Shown: positions 47,303-57,800, numbered from the stretch's first letter. The stretch is 64,000 nucleotides of DNA from an uncultured beta proteobacterium (GCA_903938815.1 CAJAES010000034.1:1-64000); one strand, 5' to 3'. Made by a program: numbers and translations. The notes: generated from the letters alone by a model not told the origin.

Positions 47303-48991
47303 ATGTCCGCCACCATCTCGTCCGACCAGTTGCCTCTGCAGCGTCTCTACTTCTGGGAGCGCACCGCGCCTGACCGCGTGGCGTTCACACAGCCCGTCGG
47401 TGGCGGCCAGGTCGCCACCTACACGTGGCGCCAGGTCGTCGACCAGTCGCGCCGCATGGCCGCCTGGCTTCAGGCGCAGGGCTGCCAGCCCGGCGACCGC
47501 GTGGCCATGCTGTCCAAGAACACCGCGCACTGGATGATGACGGACTACGCCATCTGGATGGCAGGCTGCGTCTCGGTGCCGCTGTACCCCACCCTGGCCG
47601 CCGGCACCATCCGCCAGATCCTGGAGCACAGCGGCGCGAAGATCCTGTTCGTCGGCAAGCTCGACGGCTGGGCGGGCATGAAGCCCGGCGTGCCCGCCGG
47701 CATGCCGTGCGTGAGCCACCCGCTTTCTCCGGACGATGCCAAGCGCCACTACCCGGCCTGGGACGACATCGTCGCCAAGACGGCGCCGCTGGCCGGAGAG
47801 CCGGTGCGGCCCGGTGACGAGCTCTCCACCATCATGTACACCTCGGGCACCACCGGCGCACCCAAGGGCGTGATGCACACCTTCGCCAACTTCATGGCGG
47901 CGGTGGAGTCGGGCCTGGAGCGCATTCCGCAGAATGCCGAGTCGCGCATGCTGTCGTACCTGCCGCTGTCGCACGTGGTGGAGCGCGCACTCGTCGAGCA
48001 CGCGCAGCTGCGCACCGGCATGCACGTGTTCTTCGCCGAGAGCCTGGAGACCTTCACCGCCGACCTGCAGCGCGCGCGGCCCACGGTCTTCTTCTCGGTG
48101 CCGCGCCTGTGGGTGAAGTTCCAGCAGGGCGTGAACCACAAGATGCCCCAGAAGAAGCTGGAGCTGTTCCTGAAGCTGCCGATCCTGAAGGGCATCGTCA
48201 AGAAGAAGATCCTCAACACGCTGGGCCTGGACCAGTGCGTCTTCGCAGCCGGCGGCGCCGCGCCGATGCCAGCCGAGCTGCTGGCCTGGTACAGCCGCCT
48301 GGGCCTGAACGTGGCCGAGGGCTACGGCATGACCGAGAACATCGGCGCCAGCCACATCACCGACGGCAACCCGGACAGCTTCGGCACCGTGGGCCGGCCG
48401 TATTCGCAGGTGCAGTGCCGCATCGCGCCCGAGAACGGCGAGATCCAGGTCAAGGCGCCCTGGAACATGCTGGGCTACTACCGCGAGCCCGAGCTCAGCA
48501 AGGAAGCCTTCACCGCCGACGGTTGGCTCAAGACCGGCGACAAGGGCAGCACCGATGCCCAGGGCCGCCTGAAGATCACCGGCCGCGTGAAGGACCTGTT
48601 CAAGACGAGCAAGGGCAAGTACGTCGCCCCGGCGCCGATCGAGGACAAGCTGGTGATGCACTCGGCGGTGGAAGCCTGCTGCGTGACCGGTGCCAACCTG
48701 GGCCAGCCGCTGGCTCTGCTGATGCTCAACGAGGAGGCGACGAAGATCGCCTCGGGCGCGGGCAAGTCGGACCTCGAAGCCTCGCTGATCGAGCACCTGA
48801 AGCACATCAACGACACGCTCGATCCCCACGAGCAGCTGGAGTGCCTGGTCATCACCACCGAGGCCTGGACGGTGGACAACGACCTGATCACGCCGACCTT
48901 CAAGGTCAAGCGCAACCGCATCGAGGACATGTTCGCGAAGAACTACGACCGTTGGGTCGGCCAGCGCAAGCCGGTGGTCTGGAACCGCTGA
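47303..48991 (+). CDS. AMP-dependent synthetase / long-chain acyl-CoA ligase-like
   Basis: TIMYTSGTTGAPKGVMHT; GYGMTENIGASHI; WLKTGDKGSTDAQGRLKITGRVKDLFKTSKGKYVAPAPIE. Confidence 0.93.
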   Translation: MSATISSDQLPLQRLYFWERTAPDRVAFTQPVGGGQVATYTWRQVVDQSRRMAAWLQAQGCQPGDRVAMLSKNTAHWMMTDYAIWMAGCVSVPLYPTLAAGTIRQILEHSGAKILFVGKLDGWAGMKPGVPAGMPCVSHPLSPDDAKRHYPAWDDIVAKTAPLAGEPVRPGDELSTIMYTSGTTGAPKGVMHTFANFMAAVESGLERIPQNAESRMLSYLPLSHVVERALVEHAQLRTGMHVFFAESLETFTADLQRARPTVFFSVPRLWVKFQQGVNHKMPQKKLELFLKLPILKGIVKKKILNTLGLDQCVFAAGGAAPMPAELLAWYSRLGLNVAEGYGMTENIGASHITDGNPDSFGTVGRPYSQVQCRIAPENGEIQVKAPWNMLGYYREPELSKEAFTADGWLKTGDKGSTDAQGRLKITGRVKDLFKTSKGKYVAPAPIEDKLVMHSAVEACCVTGANLGQPLALLMLNEEATKIASGAGKSDLEASLIEHLKHINDTLDPHEQLECLVITTEAWTVDNDLITPTFKVKRNRIEDMFAKNYDRWVGQRKPVVWNR

Positions 48992-49004
48992 AGCGCCGCC
49001 GGGC

Positions 49005-49583
49005 TCAGCCTTCCGACTGGCGCGCGAGCTTCTCGCTGCGCCAGTAGACGTCGTCGCCGCCCAGCCCGTCGAGGTTGGCGCGGTTGAGCACGCGGGCCAG
49101 CACGAAGAGCAGGTCCGACAGCCGGTTCAGGTACTGGCGCGGCGGCTCGTTCACGGCTTCGAACGCGTGCAGCGCCACCACCGCGCGCTCGGCGCGTCGG
49201 GCGACGGTGCGGCTCACGTGCGCCAGTGCGGCGCTGCGCGTGCCGGCCGGCAGGATGAACTCCGCCAGGCGCGGGAGCTGCGCGTTGTAGTGCTCCAGCG
49301 CATCGTCGAGCTGGGCTACGGCTTCGGGCTTGAGCAGCATGTAGCCCGGGATCGACAACTCGCCGCCCAGGTTGAACAGCTCGTGCTGCACGGTCACGAG
49401 CAGGCGGCGCACGTCGTCGGGCAAGGGTTCGCAGAGCAGGACGCCGAGGCCGGAGTTCAGCTCGTCGACGTCGCCCATCGCCATGACGCGCAGGGCGTCC
49501 TTGCGGGTGCGGGTTCCGTCGCCGAGGCCGGTGGAGCCGTCGTCGCCGGTGCGGGTGGCTATCTGGGTGAGGCGGTTGCTCAT
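49005..49583 (-). CDS. Cob(I)yrinic acid a,c-diamide adenosyltransferase, PduO type
   Basis: RLTQIATRTGDDGSTGLGDGTRTRKDALRVMAMGDVDELNSGLGVL; NRLSDLLFVLARVLNR. Confidence 0.93.
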   Translation of the reverse strand: MSNRLTQIATRTGDDGSTGLGDGTRTRKDALRVMAMGDVDELNSGLGVLLCEPLPDDVRRLLVTVQHELFNLGGELSIPGYMLLKPEAVAQLDDALEHYNAQLPRLAEFILPAGTRSAALAHVSRTVARRAERAVVALHAFEAVNEPPRQYLNRLSDLLFVLARVLNRANLDGLGGDDVYWRSEKLARQSEG

Positions 49584-49645
49584 TCCCGGATGGTAGCCGG
49601 GCCGGTGCCCCGCTCCTAGAATGAAGCGGCCCCAAGGAGTTGCCG

Positions 49646-51067
49646 ATGAACGCCCCCCTGACCAACGAACTGCTGCACCAGCACGAGCGCCGCCCGGTGC
49701 CGCCCGTCATGCTGCAGGCCCTGCGCGAACGCTTCGGCGAGCGCTGCTCGACCGTGACAGCGGTGCGCGAGCAGCACGGGCGCGATGAATCCCCGTTTCC
49801 CGTCACGCCGCCCGATGCGGTCGTGTATTGCCTGAGCACCGAAGAGGTGGCCTTCGTCGTGAGCCAGGCGTCCGCGCACGGCGTGCCGGTCATTCCCTTC
49901 GGCGTGGGCTCCTCGCTCGAGGGGCATCTGCTGGCGGTGCAGGGCGGGGTCAGCATCGACCTGTCGCGCATGGACAGCGTGGTGCGCGTGAACGCCGAGG
50001 ACCTCACCGTGACGGTGCAGGCCGGCGTCACCCGCGAGCAGCTGAACCGCGAGATCAAGGACATGGGCCTGTTCTTCCCGATCGACCCCGGCGCCAACGC
50101 GAGTCTGGGCGGCATGGCCGCCACGCGCGCCAGCGGCACCAATGCCGTCCGCTACGGCACCATGCGCGAGAACGTGCTGGGGCTGACGGTCGTCACCGCC
50201 AGCGGCGAGGTCATCCATACCGGCACGCGGGCGAAGAAGAGCAGCGCCGGCTACGACCTCACCCGCCTGTTCGTCGGCAGCGAAGGCACTCTCGGCGTGA
50301 TGACCGAGGTCACGCTCAAGCTCTACCCGCTGCCCGAGGCCGTGAGCGCGGCGATCTGCCACTTCCCGACCATCGGCGGCGCGGTGAACGCCACCATCCA
50401 GCTGATCCAGATGGGCGTGCCCATCGCCCGCTGCGAACTGCTCGACGCCAACGCCGTGCGCGCCGTCAATGCACAGAGCAAGCTCGGGCTGCGCGAGAGC
50501 CCCATGCTGCTGATGGAGTTCCACGGCAGCGAGGCCGGCGTGAAGGAGCAGGCCGAGACCGTGCAGGCCATCGCCAGCGACATGGGCGGCGAGAACTTCG
50601 AGTGGGCCAGCACGCCGGAAGAGCGCACCCGCCTGTGGACGGCGCGCCACAAGGCCTACTTCGCCGGCATGTCCACCCACCCGGGCTGCCGCACCGTGAC
50701 CACCGACACCTGCGTGCCGATCTCGCGCCTGGCCGAGATCCTGGAGGCCTCCGTGGACGAGGCCGATGCCTCCGGACTGCCGTACTACATCGTCGGCCAC
50801 GTCGGCGACGGCAACTTCCACCTCGCCTACCTGGTCAAGGAAGGCGACGCGGAGCAGCGCGCCGTGGCCGAGCGGCTGTCGATGCAGATGGTGCACCGCG
50901 CGCTCGCGCTCGAAGGCACCTGCACCGGAGAGCACGGCATCGGCCTGCACAAGATGGGGTTCCTGGTGGACGAGGCCGGCGCGGGCGCCGTGGCCATGAT
51001 GCGCGACATCAAGCGCGCGCTCGACCCCGGCAACATCATGAACCCCGGCAAGATCTTCTCGATCTAG
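49646..51067 (+). CDS. FAD-linked oxidase (D-lactate dehydrogenase / GlcD-like)
   Basis: PVIPFGVGSSLEGHLLAVQGGVSIDLSRMD; HVGDGNFHLAYLV; GTCTGEHGIGLHKMGFL; DPGNIMNPGKIF. Confidence 0.93.
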   Translation: MNAPLTNELLHQHERRPVPPVMLQALRERFGERCSTVTAVREQHGRDESPFPVTPPDAVVYCLSTEEVAFVVSQASAHGVPVIPFGVGSSLEGHLLAVQGGVSIDLSRMDSVVRVNAEDLTVTVQAGVTREQLNREIKDMGLFFPIDPGANASLGGMAATRASGTNAVRYGTMRENVLGLTVVTASGEVIHTGTRAKKSSAGYDLTRLFVGSEGTLGVMTEVTLKLYPLPEAVSAAICHFPTIGGAVNATIQLIQMGVPIARCELLDANAVRAVNAQSKLGLRESPMLLMEFHGSEAGVKEQAETVQAIASDMGGENFEWASTPEERTRLWTARHKAYFAGMSTHPGCRTVTTDTCVPISRLAEILEASVDEADASGLPYYIVGHVGDGNFHLAYLVKEGDAEQRAVAERLSMQMVHRALALEGTCTGEHGIGLHKMGFLVDEAGAGAVAMMRDIKRALDPGNIMNPGKIFSI

Positions 51068-51074
51068 GCGCCGG

Positions 51075-51827
51075 GTGCAACGGCGCTGCGTTCTCGCGAC
51101 GGCCGCCCTGTGGGCCGCGGGGGTGCGCGCCGACGTGCCCTCCCTGATTGCGGCAGCGCGGGAGTCCGTGCTGCCGATCGGCCGCCTCGACCCGATGGCC
51201 AACCCCCGCTTCGGGTTCCGCGGGACAGCGTTCGCGGCCGGAGATGGCCGCCACGTGGTGACCAACAGTCACGTGATCACGGCCGACGGTGACCGGCCGG
51301 CGCAGTGGGCCGTTCAGCGCCCGCTGCCTGGCGGCGGGCAGGAATGGCGCCGGGCCGAACTGGTGTCGCGCGACCCGGAACACGATCTGGCGCTGCTGCG
51401 GCTGGAAGGCGAGGCGCTGGCGCCGCTGAAGCTGGGCCCGGACGAGGGCCTGCGCGAGGGCGCGGCGGTGCTCCTGATGGGCTTCCCGATCGCCGGCGTG
51501 CTGGGTTTCCAGCCGGTGACGCATCGCGGCATGGTCTCGTCGATCGCGCCCATCGTGCTGCCGGCGGCGAATGCCTCGCAACTGGGCGACCGCGCCATCG
51601 CTTCGCTGCGCCGTGGCAGCTTCGACATCGTGCAGCTCGATGCCACCGCCTACCCTGGCAACAGCGGCGGTCCGGTCCTGGACGCCGCCACCGGCGAGGT
51701 GGTGGCCGTGGTGAACATGGTCCTGACGAAGGGCGGCCGCGAAGGCGCCCTGACCAACCCCAGCGGCATCAGCTATGCGATCCCGGTGCGCTGGGTGCGG
51801 GCGCTCCTGGCGGCTCAGACGCGGTAG
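51075..51827 (+). CDS. Trypsin-like serine protease (S1C-like)
   Basis: GTG start; [41 protein letters not shown] (GNSGGP active site). Confidence 0.85.
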   Translation: MQRRCVLATAALWAAGVRADVPSLIAAARESVLPIGRLDPMANPRFGFRGTAFAAGDGRHVVTNSHVITADGDRPAQWAVQRPLPGGGQEWRRAELVSRDPEHDLALLRLEGEALAPLKLGPDEGLREGAAVLLMGFPIAGVLGFQPVTHRGMVSSIAPIVLPAANASQLGDRAIASLRRGSFDIVQLDATAYPGNSGGPVLDAATGEVVAVVNMVLTKGGREGALTNPSGISYAIPVRWVRALLAAQTR

Positions 51828-52822
51828 TAGTCCCGATACCAGGCCACGAAGCGGCCGATGCCGTCCTGGATGGAGGTCTTCGGCTTGAAGCCGACCCAGT
51901 TCTCCAGCGCCTCCACGTCCGCGTAGGTCGCCGGGACGTCGCCGTCCTGCAGCGGCAGCAGGTTCTTTTCTGCCTTCATGCCCAGAGCGCCCTCGATGGC
52001 GCCGATGAAGTCCAGCAGCGGTACTGGGTCGTGGTTGCCGATGTTGAAGACCCGGAAGGGCACGTTGCTCGTGGCCGGGTCCGGGGTGTCGGGCCGGTAG
52101 TCCGGGTTGGCGGTCGCGGTGCGGTCGCTGACCCGGATGACGCCTTCGACGATGTCGTCCACGTAGGTGAAGTCGCGCAGCATGTTCCCGTGGTTGAAGA
52201 CGTCGATCGCCCGCCCCTCGAGGATGGCCTTCGTGAACAGGAAGAGCGCCATGTCCGGCCGTCCCCAGGGGCCGTACACCGTGAAGAAGCGCAGCCCCGT
52301 GGTGGGTAGCCCGTACAGGTGGCTGTACGTGTGCGCCATCAGTTCATTGGCCTTCTTGGTGGCGGCGTACAGGCTGACCGGGTGGTCCACGCTGTGATGC
52401 TCCGAGAACGGCATGTGGGTGTTGCCGCCGTAGACGCTGGAGCTCGACGCGTAGGTCAGGTGCGCCACTTTCGCGTGGCGGCAGCCCTCGAGGATGTTGA
52501 TGAAGCCGACCAGGTTGCTGTCGACGTAGGCATGCGGGTTCTGGATGGAGTAGCGCACCCCGGCCTGCGCCGCGAGGTGGATCACGCGGTCGAACTTCTC
52601 GGCGGCGAAGAGTGCCGCCATGCCTTCGCGGTCGGCCACGTCGAGCTTCACGAACCGGAACCCGGCCTGGGACTGCAGCCGCGCCAGGCGGTCGAGCTTG
52701 AGTTGAACCGAGTAGTAGTCGTTCAGGTTGTCGAGGCCGACGACCTCGTCTCCCCGTGCCAGCAGGCGCAGCGAGGCGGTCGAGCCGATGAAGCCGGCGG
52801 CGCCGGTAACGAGAATTTTCAT
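51815..52822 (-). CDS. NAD-dependent epimerase (UDP-glucuronate 4-epimerase-like)
   Basis: [87 protein letters not shown]. Confidence 0.93.
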   Translation of the reverse strand: MKILVTGAAGFIGSTASLRLLARGDEVVGLDNLNDYYSVQLKLDRLARLQSQAGFRFVKLDVADREGMAALFAAEKFDRVIHLAAQAGVRYSIQNPHAYVDSNLVGFINILEGCRHAKVAHLTYASSSSVYGGNTHMPFSEHHSVDHPVSLYAATKKANELMAHTYSHLYGLPTTGLRFFTVYGPWGRPDMALFLFTKAILEGRAIDVFNHGNMLRDFTYVDDIVEGVIRVSDRTATANPDYRPDTPDPATSNVPFRVFNIGNHDPVPLLDFIGAIEGALGMKAEKNLLPLQDGDVPATYADVEALENWVGFKPKTSIQDGIGRFVAWYRDYYRV

Positions 52823-52953
52823 GCGTTATCTCAAGGGGGCGCAATGCCGCGGCTGCGGGCCTGGAGTGGCCCCCGGCATCATAGGAGCGTGCGTGTGCCG
52901 GCCGCTGTGAACAAGTGGACGCCACCCGAGCCCCAGATCAACAGGAGTCATCG

Positions 52954-53976
52954 ATGAAGCAAACCATCCGTTCCTTGTCGGCCGTCGCGGTGGCGACCGG
53001 CCTTCTGGCCGCATGCGGCGGCGGCGGTGGCGGCGGCACCCCCGCTCCCACGGTCGTCGTGCCCGAAGGCCCGCGCGTTGTCGCGGCCTCGGCCGATTCC
53101 GACCTGTCGCTGGAGAACTATTCCGCGTTCGCCTCGCCGATGGTGCGAGCCCTGCTGGGCGGCGTGAGCGGCAACCTGCTGGACCCGACAAGCGCCGGAC
53201 GTGTCGCCGCGCTCGCAGCCGGTACCACCGGCCTGCGCGCCCCGACCCTGGTCGGCCGCACCGCGCTGGCCTGGCTGGCCCGTGTGCCCGCCTTCGACCG
53301 CAAGCAGGCCGCGGCGGTGTCCTCGGAGACCGTGGCCTGCCTGTACGGCGGCACCATGACCGTCTCGGCCGACGATGCCGACAACAACGGCGAGATCAGC
53401 GCCGGCGACACGATCGGCTTGTCGGCGGCGAACTGCATCGAGGATCCGTTCCTGCCGTCGCTCAACGGCGGCTTCACGATGGTCATCAACGCCGTCGAGC
53501 TGAACGCGCAGGACGAACCCACGGCCCTGGATGTCTCGGCCACGTTCCAGTCCTTCACGCTCGCCGGCTACGGCACCATGAACGGCAGCTTCCGGCTCTG
53601 GACCCGGCCCGAATCCGCCGACGTCACCCGTCTGCGGATCAGCTACCTGGGCACGACGGTGGCCGAGGCCAGCGGCACGGTCGTCTACAACTTCGACGTC
53701 GATGCGCGCGAGGGCTTCACCAGCGGCAGCTACGAGATCAGCGGCGGGATCGGCATCGACGGGCGTGGCTTCGCGCTCTCCACGCCCGCGCTCATGAGCT
53801 ACGCGCTGGGCCAGATGCCCTCCAGCGGCAACACGCTGATGCGTGATGCCGCAGGCGATGGGGTCCGGGTCGTCGCGCGCAGCGCCACCAGCTTCGATCT
53901 CGAGTTCCTGCCCGCAGGCAGCAGCGTGCCGACGGCCTCGCAGATCGGACTGCTCTGGATGGACTTCGAGAACTGA
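52954..53976 (+). CDS. Putative lipoprotein, unknown function
   Basis: Signal + lipobox LLAAC followed by poly-Gly (MKQTIRSLSAVAVATGLLAACGGGGGGGTPAP). Confidence 0.7.
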   Translation: MKQTIRSLSAVAVATGLLAACGGGGGGGTPAPTVVVPEGPRVVAASADSDLSLENYSAFASPMVRALLGGVSGNLLDPTSAGRVAALAAGTTGLRAPTLVGRTALAWLARVPAFDRKQAAAVSSETVACLYGGTMTVSADDADNNGEISAGDTIGLSAANCIEDPFLPSLNGGFTMVINAVELNAQDEPTALDVSATFQSFTLAGYGTMNGSFRLWTRPESADVTRLRISYLGTTVAEASGTVVYNFDVDAREGFTSGSYEISGGIGIDGRGFALSTPALMSYALGQMPSSGNTLMRDAAGDGVRVVARSATSFDLEFLPAGSSVPTASQIGLLWMDFEN

Positions 53977-53998
53977 CGCTGGCGCGTCAGTCGGTGCG

Positions 53999-54694
53999 TC
54001 AGCGGGTGCGCCGGCGGGACATCAGCAGCCCGCCGAGCGCCAGCCCGGCCAACGCGAGCGAACCCGGCTCCGGCACGGACTGACCGGCTTCGACGATGAC
54101 GTCGATCGTGGTCGATGCCACCAGGGCGCCCGGGTTGTCGGGGTCGTTGCGGTCGAACGCGCTCAGCGTGAAGCGGTAGGTGCCCAGGGCTTCGGGGTCG
54201 AAGGCCTGGCCCCAGTAGTCGAAGCCCAGGTTCTGCGACGCCTGCGTGCGGGTCGTGTACGTGCCCATCAGTTCGAGTTGCGCGTCGATGTCGTAGCTGA
54301 CGAGCGTGCTGCCGGCGCCCGGGTTCCAGTCGATGTCGAGCTGCAGGTCCCAGTTGCCGATGATCACGGACTCGTAGGTGTAGGCCGACAGATCGATGTT
54401 CCAGCGCGCCAGCCCGCTGCCGGGCGCGCGTTCGCCGGCCTGGACGCGGTAGATGCCGTCACCGGTGGTCGACGAGACACCGGTCAGGTAATCCTGGCTG
54501 CGCAGGCCGAGTTCGACCTGGGGCGTTGCATTGCTGCTGATCGTGAAGCCTTCGTTCGTCTGGCCGGTGCCGACGTTCCAGCCTGCGCTGAGCGGGCCGA
54601 ACGAGGCCACAGGCGCGGCGTGCACCGGAGCCAGGGCGGCAATCATCAGCAGGGCGGCAACGGTGCCGGATCGGCAGGCGGAACGGGTCTTCAT
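53999..54694 (-). CDS. PEP-CTERM sorting-domain protein
   Basis: Signal peptide and C-terminal VPEPGSLALAGLALGGLLMSRRRTR. Confidence 0.9.
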   Translation of the reverse strand: MKTRSACRSGTVAALLMIAALAPVHAAPVASFGPLSAGWNVGTGQTNEGFTISSNATPQVELGLRSQDYLTGVSSTTGDGIYRVQAGERAPGSGLARWNIDLSAYTYESVIIGNWDLQLDIDWNPGAGSTLVSYDIDAQLELMGTYTTRTQASQNLGFDYWGQAFDPEALGTYRFTLSAFDRNDPDNPGALVASTTIDVIVEAGQSVPEPGSLALAGLALGGLLMSRRRTR

Positions 54695-54696
54695 GG

Positions 54697-54726
54697 CGGG
54701 TACTTCCTGAACGGGTACTTCCTGAA
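54697..54726. repeat. 15-bp direct tandem repeat (2 copies) immediately upstream of the PEP-CTERM gene
   Basis: cgggtacttcctgaa x2; on the minus strand each copy carries AGGAAG (SD-like). Confidence 0.8.
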
Positions 54727-54827
54727 CGGGTGCGCGCCGGGCGGCGGCATGCCTGGAGTGTGAGTGCTGCGCCTGCTGCCTGCACCCTTTGGCTGGGGGG
54801 CGCCGCCCGTGCACAGTTCACGCCGCA

Positions 54828-56327
54828 TCAGCCTGGCATCACGTGCCACCGCTTCGTGATGTCTCCGCCGGCGTTGGTGCTCTCCAGGTGGACGCCGAAG
54901 CCCCAGAGCCGCGCGACGTGCTTCAGAACCTCCTGTGCGGACTCGTGCAGCGGGCGGTCCTTGTGCTGGAAGTGCCGCAGCGTGAGCGAGCGGTCGCCTC
55001 GCAGGTTCACGTTCCAGACCTGGATGTCGGGCTCGCGCGAGCCCAGGTCGTACTGGCGCGACAGGGATTCGCGCACCTGCCGGTAGCCGGCCTCGTCGTG
55101 GATGGCGGAGACCTCGAGCTCGCTCTGCCGTTCGTCGTCGGTGATGGCAAACAGGCGCAGTTCGCGCATCAGCTTCGGGCTCAGGTACTGGCCGATGAAG
55201 CTCTCGTCCTTGAAGTTGCGCATGGCGTGGTCCAGCGCCGGCAGCCAGGGCGTGCCGGCGAGGTTCGGGAACCACTCCCGGTCCTCGTCGGTGGGGTGCT
55301 CGCAGATGCGCCGGATGTCGGTGTACATCGCGAAGCCCAGTGCGTAGGGGTTGATGCCGCTGTAGGCCTTGTGCCCCACCGGCGGCTGGTAGACGACATT
55401 GGTGTGCGACTTCAGCCACTCGATCATCACGCCGTCGGTCAGCCAGCCGTCGTCGTACAGGGTGTTGAGCAGGTGGTGGTGCCAGAACGTGGCCCAGCCT
55501 TCGTTCATGACCTGCGTCTGGCGCTGCGGGTAGAAGTACTGCGCCACCTTGCGCACGATGCGCACGATCTCGCGCTGCCAGGGCTCCAGCAGCGGCGCGT
55601 TCTTCTCGATGAAGTACAGCAGGTTTTCCTGTGGCTCGTCGGGGAAGCGGCGCGCCTCGGCGCTGGCTTCCTTTTCGGCCTTTTTCGGCAGCGTGCGCCA
55701 GAGGTCGTTGACCTGCTGCTGCGCGTAGGCTTCGCGGTCCTGGCGCTCGGCCAGTTCCTGCGCGAGTGTCTTGCGCGTCGGGCGGCGGTAGCGGTCGACG
55801 CCGTGGTTGGCCAGCGCGTGGCAGCTGTCCAGGAAGGTCTCCACGGCCTCCAGGCCGTGTTTTTCCTCGCACTGGGTGACGTAGTTCTTCGCGTAGACCA
55901 GGTAGTCGATGATGGACGCCGCGTCGGTCCACATTCGGAACAGGTAGTTGCCCTTGAAGAAGCTGTTGTGGCCGTAGGCCGCGTGCGCGATGACGAGCGC
56001 CTGCATCGCCATCGTGTTCTCCTCCATCAGGTAGCTGATGCAGGGGTTGGAGTTGATGACGATCTCGTAGGCCAGCCCCATGTGGCCGCGCTTGTAGTTC
56101 TTCTCGGTGGCGATGAATTCCTTGCCGTAGCTCCAGTGGCGGTAGTTCACCGGCATGCCCACGCTGGCGTAGGCGTCCATCATCTGCTCGGCGGTGATGA
56201 TCTCCAGCTGGTTCGGGTAGGTGTCCAGCCCGAAGCGCTCGGCCGTCTGGCGGATCACATGGTGGTACTGCTCGATGAGCTCGAAGGACCAGTCGCTCGG
56301 GCCCGGCAACGGTTTGGACTGGTTCAT
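54828..56327 (-). CDS. SpoVR family protein
   Basis: PNQLEIITAEQMMDAYASVGMPVNYRHWSYGKEF; INSNPCISYLMEENTMAMQALVIAHAAYGHNSFFKGNYLF. Confidence 0.96.
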   Translation of the reverse strand: MNQSKPLPGPSDWSFELIEQYHHVIRQTAERFGLDTYPNQLEIITAEQMMDAYASVGMPVNYRHWSYGKEFIATEKNYKRGHMGLAYEIVINSNPCISYLMEENTMAMQALVIAHAAYGHNSFFKGNYLFRMWTDAASIIDYLVYAKNYVTQCEEKHGLEAVETFLDSCHALANHGVDRYRRPTRKTLAQELAERQDREAYAQQQVNDLWRTLPKKAEKEASAEARRFPDEPQENLLYFIEKNAPLLEPWQREIVRIVRKVAQYFYPQRQTQVMNEGWATFWHHHLLNTLYDDGWLTDGVMIEWLKSHTNVVYQPPVGHKAYSGINPYALGFAMYTDIRRICEHPTDEDREWFPNLAGTPWLPALDHAMRNFKDESFIGQYLSPKLMRELRLFAITDDERQSELEVSAIHDEAGYRQVRESLSRQYDLGSREPDIQVWNVNLRGDRSLTLRHFQHKDRPLHESAQEVLKHVARLWGFGVHLESTNAGGDITKRWHVMPG

Positions 56328-57601
56328 GCCGCCTGCGCCCCTTCCTTCCTGAAGAGATCACGGAACACCGGATAGATCTGCGAGGCCGAGGTGGCCTTGC
56401 GCATCGCGAACTGGCGCTGGCCCTCGAGCAGTTGCGTGTATTCCTCCCAGAGGTTCTGCTCCTCGTCGGCCACCTGCACGTACGCGTAGTAGCGCACCAG
56501 CGGCAGGATCTTGTCGGCCAGCAACTCTCGGCAGCGGCCGCTGTCGTGGTGCCAGTTGTCGCCGTCGCTGGCCTGTGCGCCGTAGATGTTCCACAGCGCG
56601 GGGTCGTAGCGCGCGCGGATGATCTCTTCCATCAGCACGAGCGCGCTGCTCACGACCGTGCCGCCCGTTTCCCGGGCGTGGAAGAAGTTCTGTTCGTCCA
56701 CTTCCTGCGCCTGCGTGTGGTGGCGGATGAAGACGAGCTCGATCTTCTCGTAGTGCCGCGTCAGGAACAGGTACAGCAGGATGAAGAAGCGCTTGGAGAG
56801 CTCCTTGCGCGCTTCGTCCATCGAGCCCGACACGTCCATCAGGCAGAACATCACGGCCTTGCTGGTGGGTTGCGGCACGCGCACCCGGTTGCGGAATCGC
56901 AGGTCGATCGGGTCGAGGTAGGGAATGCGCTCCAGCCGGGCGCGCAGCGCCGCGATCTCCAGGCGCATCGCGGCGGCCTCGATTTCCCGGCCCTCGGTTT
57001 CCAGCACGGCCAGCTGTTCCTGCAACTCCCGCAGCTCGCGCCGGGAACCGGCGCCGATGGCGATGCGCCGCCCGATGGCGCCGCGCATGCTGCGCACCAC
57101 GTGCAGGTTGTTCGGCGTGCCGTCGCTGCTGAAGCCCGCGCGCTGGCTCTTCCACTCCGGCACCTCGGCGAGCTGCGTGCGCACCAGGTGCGGCAGCGCG
57201 AGATCCTCGAAGAAGACCTGCATGAACTCTTCCTTCGACAGCGCGAAGACGAAGTCGTCCTCGCCGTCGCCGGAGTCGCCCGCCTGGCCCTTGCCCGAAC
57301 CGCCGCCGCCGCTGCCACCCTTGGGCCGCTCGATGCGGTCGCCGCGGATGAAGTCCTGGTTGCCCGGGTGCACGACCTCGCGCACCCCGCCCGAGCCGTG
57401 GCCGAACACCGGCTCGGAGAGGTCGCGCTTCGGGATGTGGATGTCCTCGCCGCGCTCGATGTCGCGGATGCCCCGTCCGTCGATCGCCCGCTTCACCGCC
57501 TCGCGGATCTGCTCCTTGTGGCGCCGGAGAAACCGCTCGCGGTTGCCGATGGACTTGTTCTTGCCCGCCAGCCGTCTGTCGATGATGGATTGCAGCGCCA
57601 T
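56324..57601 (-). CDS. YeaH/YhbH family protein (DUF444)
   Basis: IIDRRLAGKNKSIGNRERFLRRHKEQIREAVKRAI; VMFCLMDVSGSMDEARKELSKRFFILLYLFLTRHYEKIELVFIRHHTQAQEVDE. Confidence 0.96.
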   Translation of the reverse strand: MALQSIIDRRLAGKNKSIGNRERFLRRHKEQIREAVKRAIDGRGIRDIERGEDIHIPKRDLSEPVFGHGSGGVREVVHPGNQDFIRGDRIERPKGGSGGGGSGKGQAGDSGDGEDDFVFALSKEEFMQVFFEDLALPHLVRTQLAEVPEWKSQRAGFSSDGTPNNLHVVRSMRGAIGRRIAIGAGSRRELRELQEQLAVLETEGREIEAAAMRLEIAALRARLERIPYLDPIDLRFRNRVRVPQPTSKAVMFCLMDVSGSMDEARKELSKRFFILLYLFLTRHYEKIELVFIRHHTQAQEVDEQNFFHARETGGTVVSSALVLMEEIIRARYDPALWNIYGAQASDGDNWHHDSGRCRELLADKILPLVRYYAYVQVADEEQNLWEEYTQLLEGQRQFAMRKATSASQIYPVFRDLFRKEGAQAA

Positions 57602-57633
57602 GGTGTCCGTCAGCAGCAATGGGCAAGCTTCCC

Positions 57634-57798
57634 GCCATGGAACCGGCTTTGCCGGGCCATCGGCGGACGGCCCCCCCGGCAGGCAGCGAGCGTCAGCGAG
57701 GCTGCCCAGGTCAAGCCACCGCCATGGAACCGGCTCTGCCGGGCCATCGGCGGGCGGCCCCCTCGGGGGGTAGCGAGCGAATGCGAGCTTGGGGGCAT
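57634..57798. repeat. Intercistronic GC-hairpin repeat, two diverged tandem copies (87-bp period)
   Basis: gccatggaaccggct(t/c)tgccgggccatcggcgg(a/g)cgg... twice, the second ending ccccctcggggggtagcgagcgaatgcgagcttggggg, related to the 26.4-26.6 kb repeat. Confidence 0.88.
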
Positions 57799-57800
57799 CA

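Noticed and set aside
51815-51827. 3' overlap of the S1C protease and epimerase genes as a pseudogene or frameshift signal
   Set aside because: Both products reach plausible natural C-termini; short convergent overlaps are ordinary.
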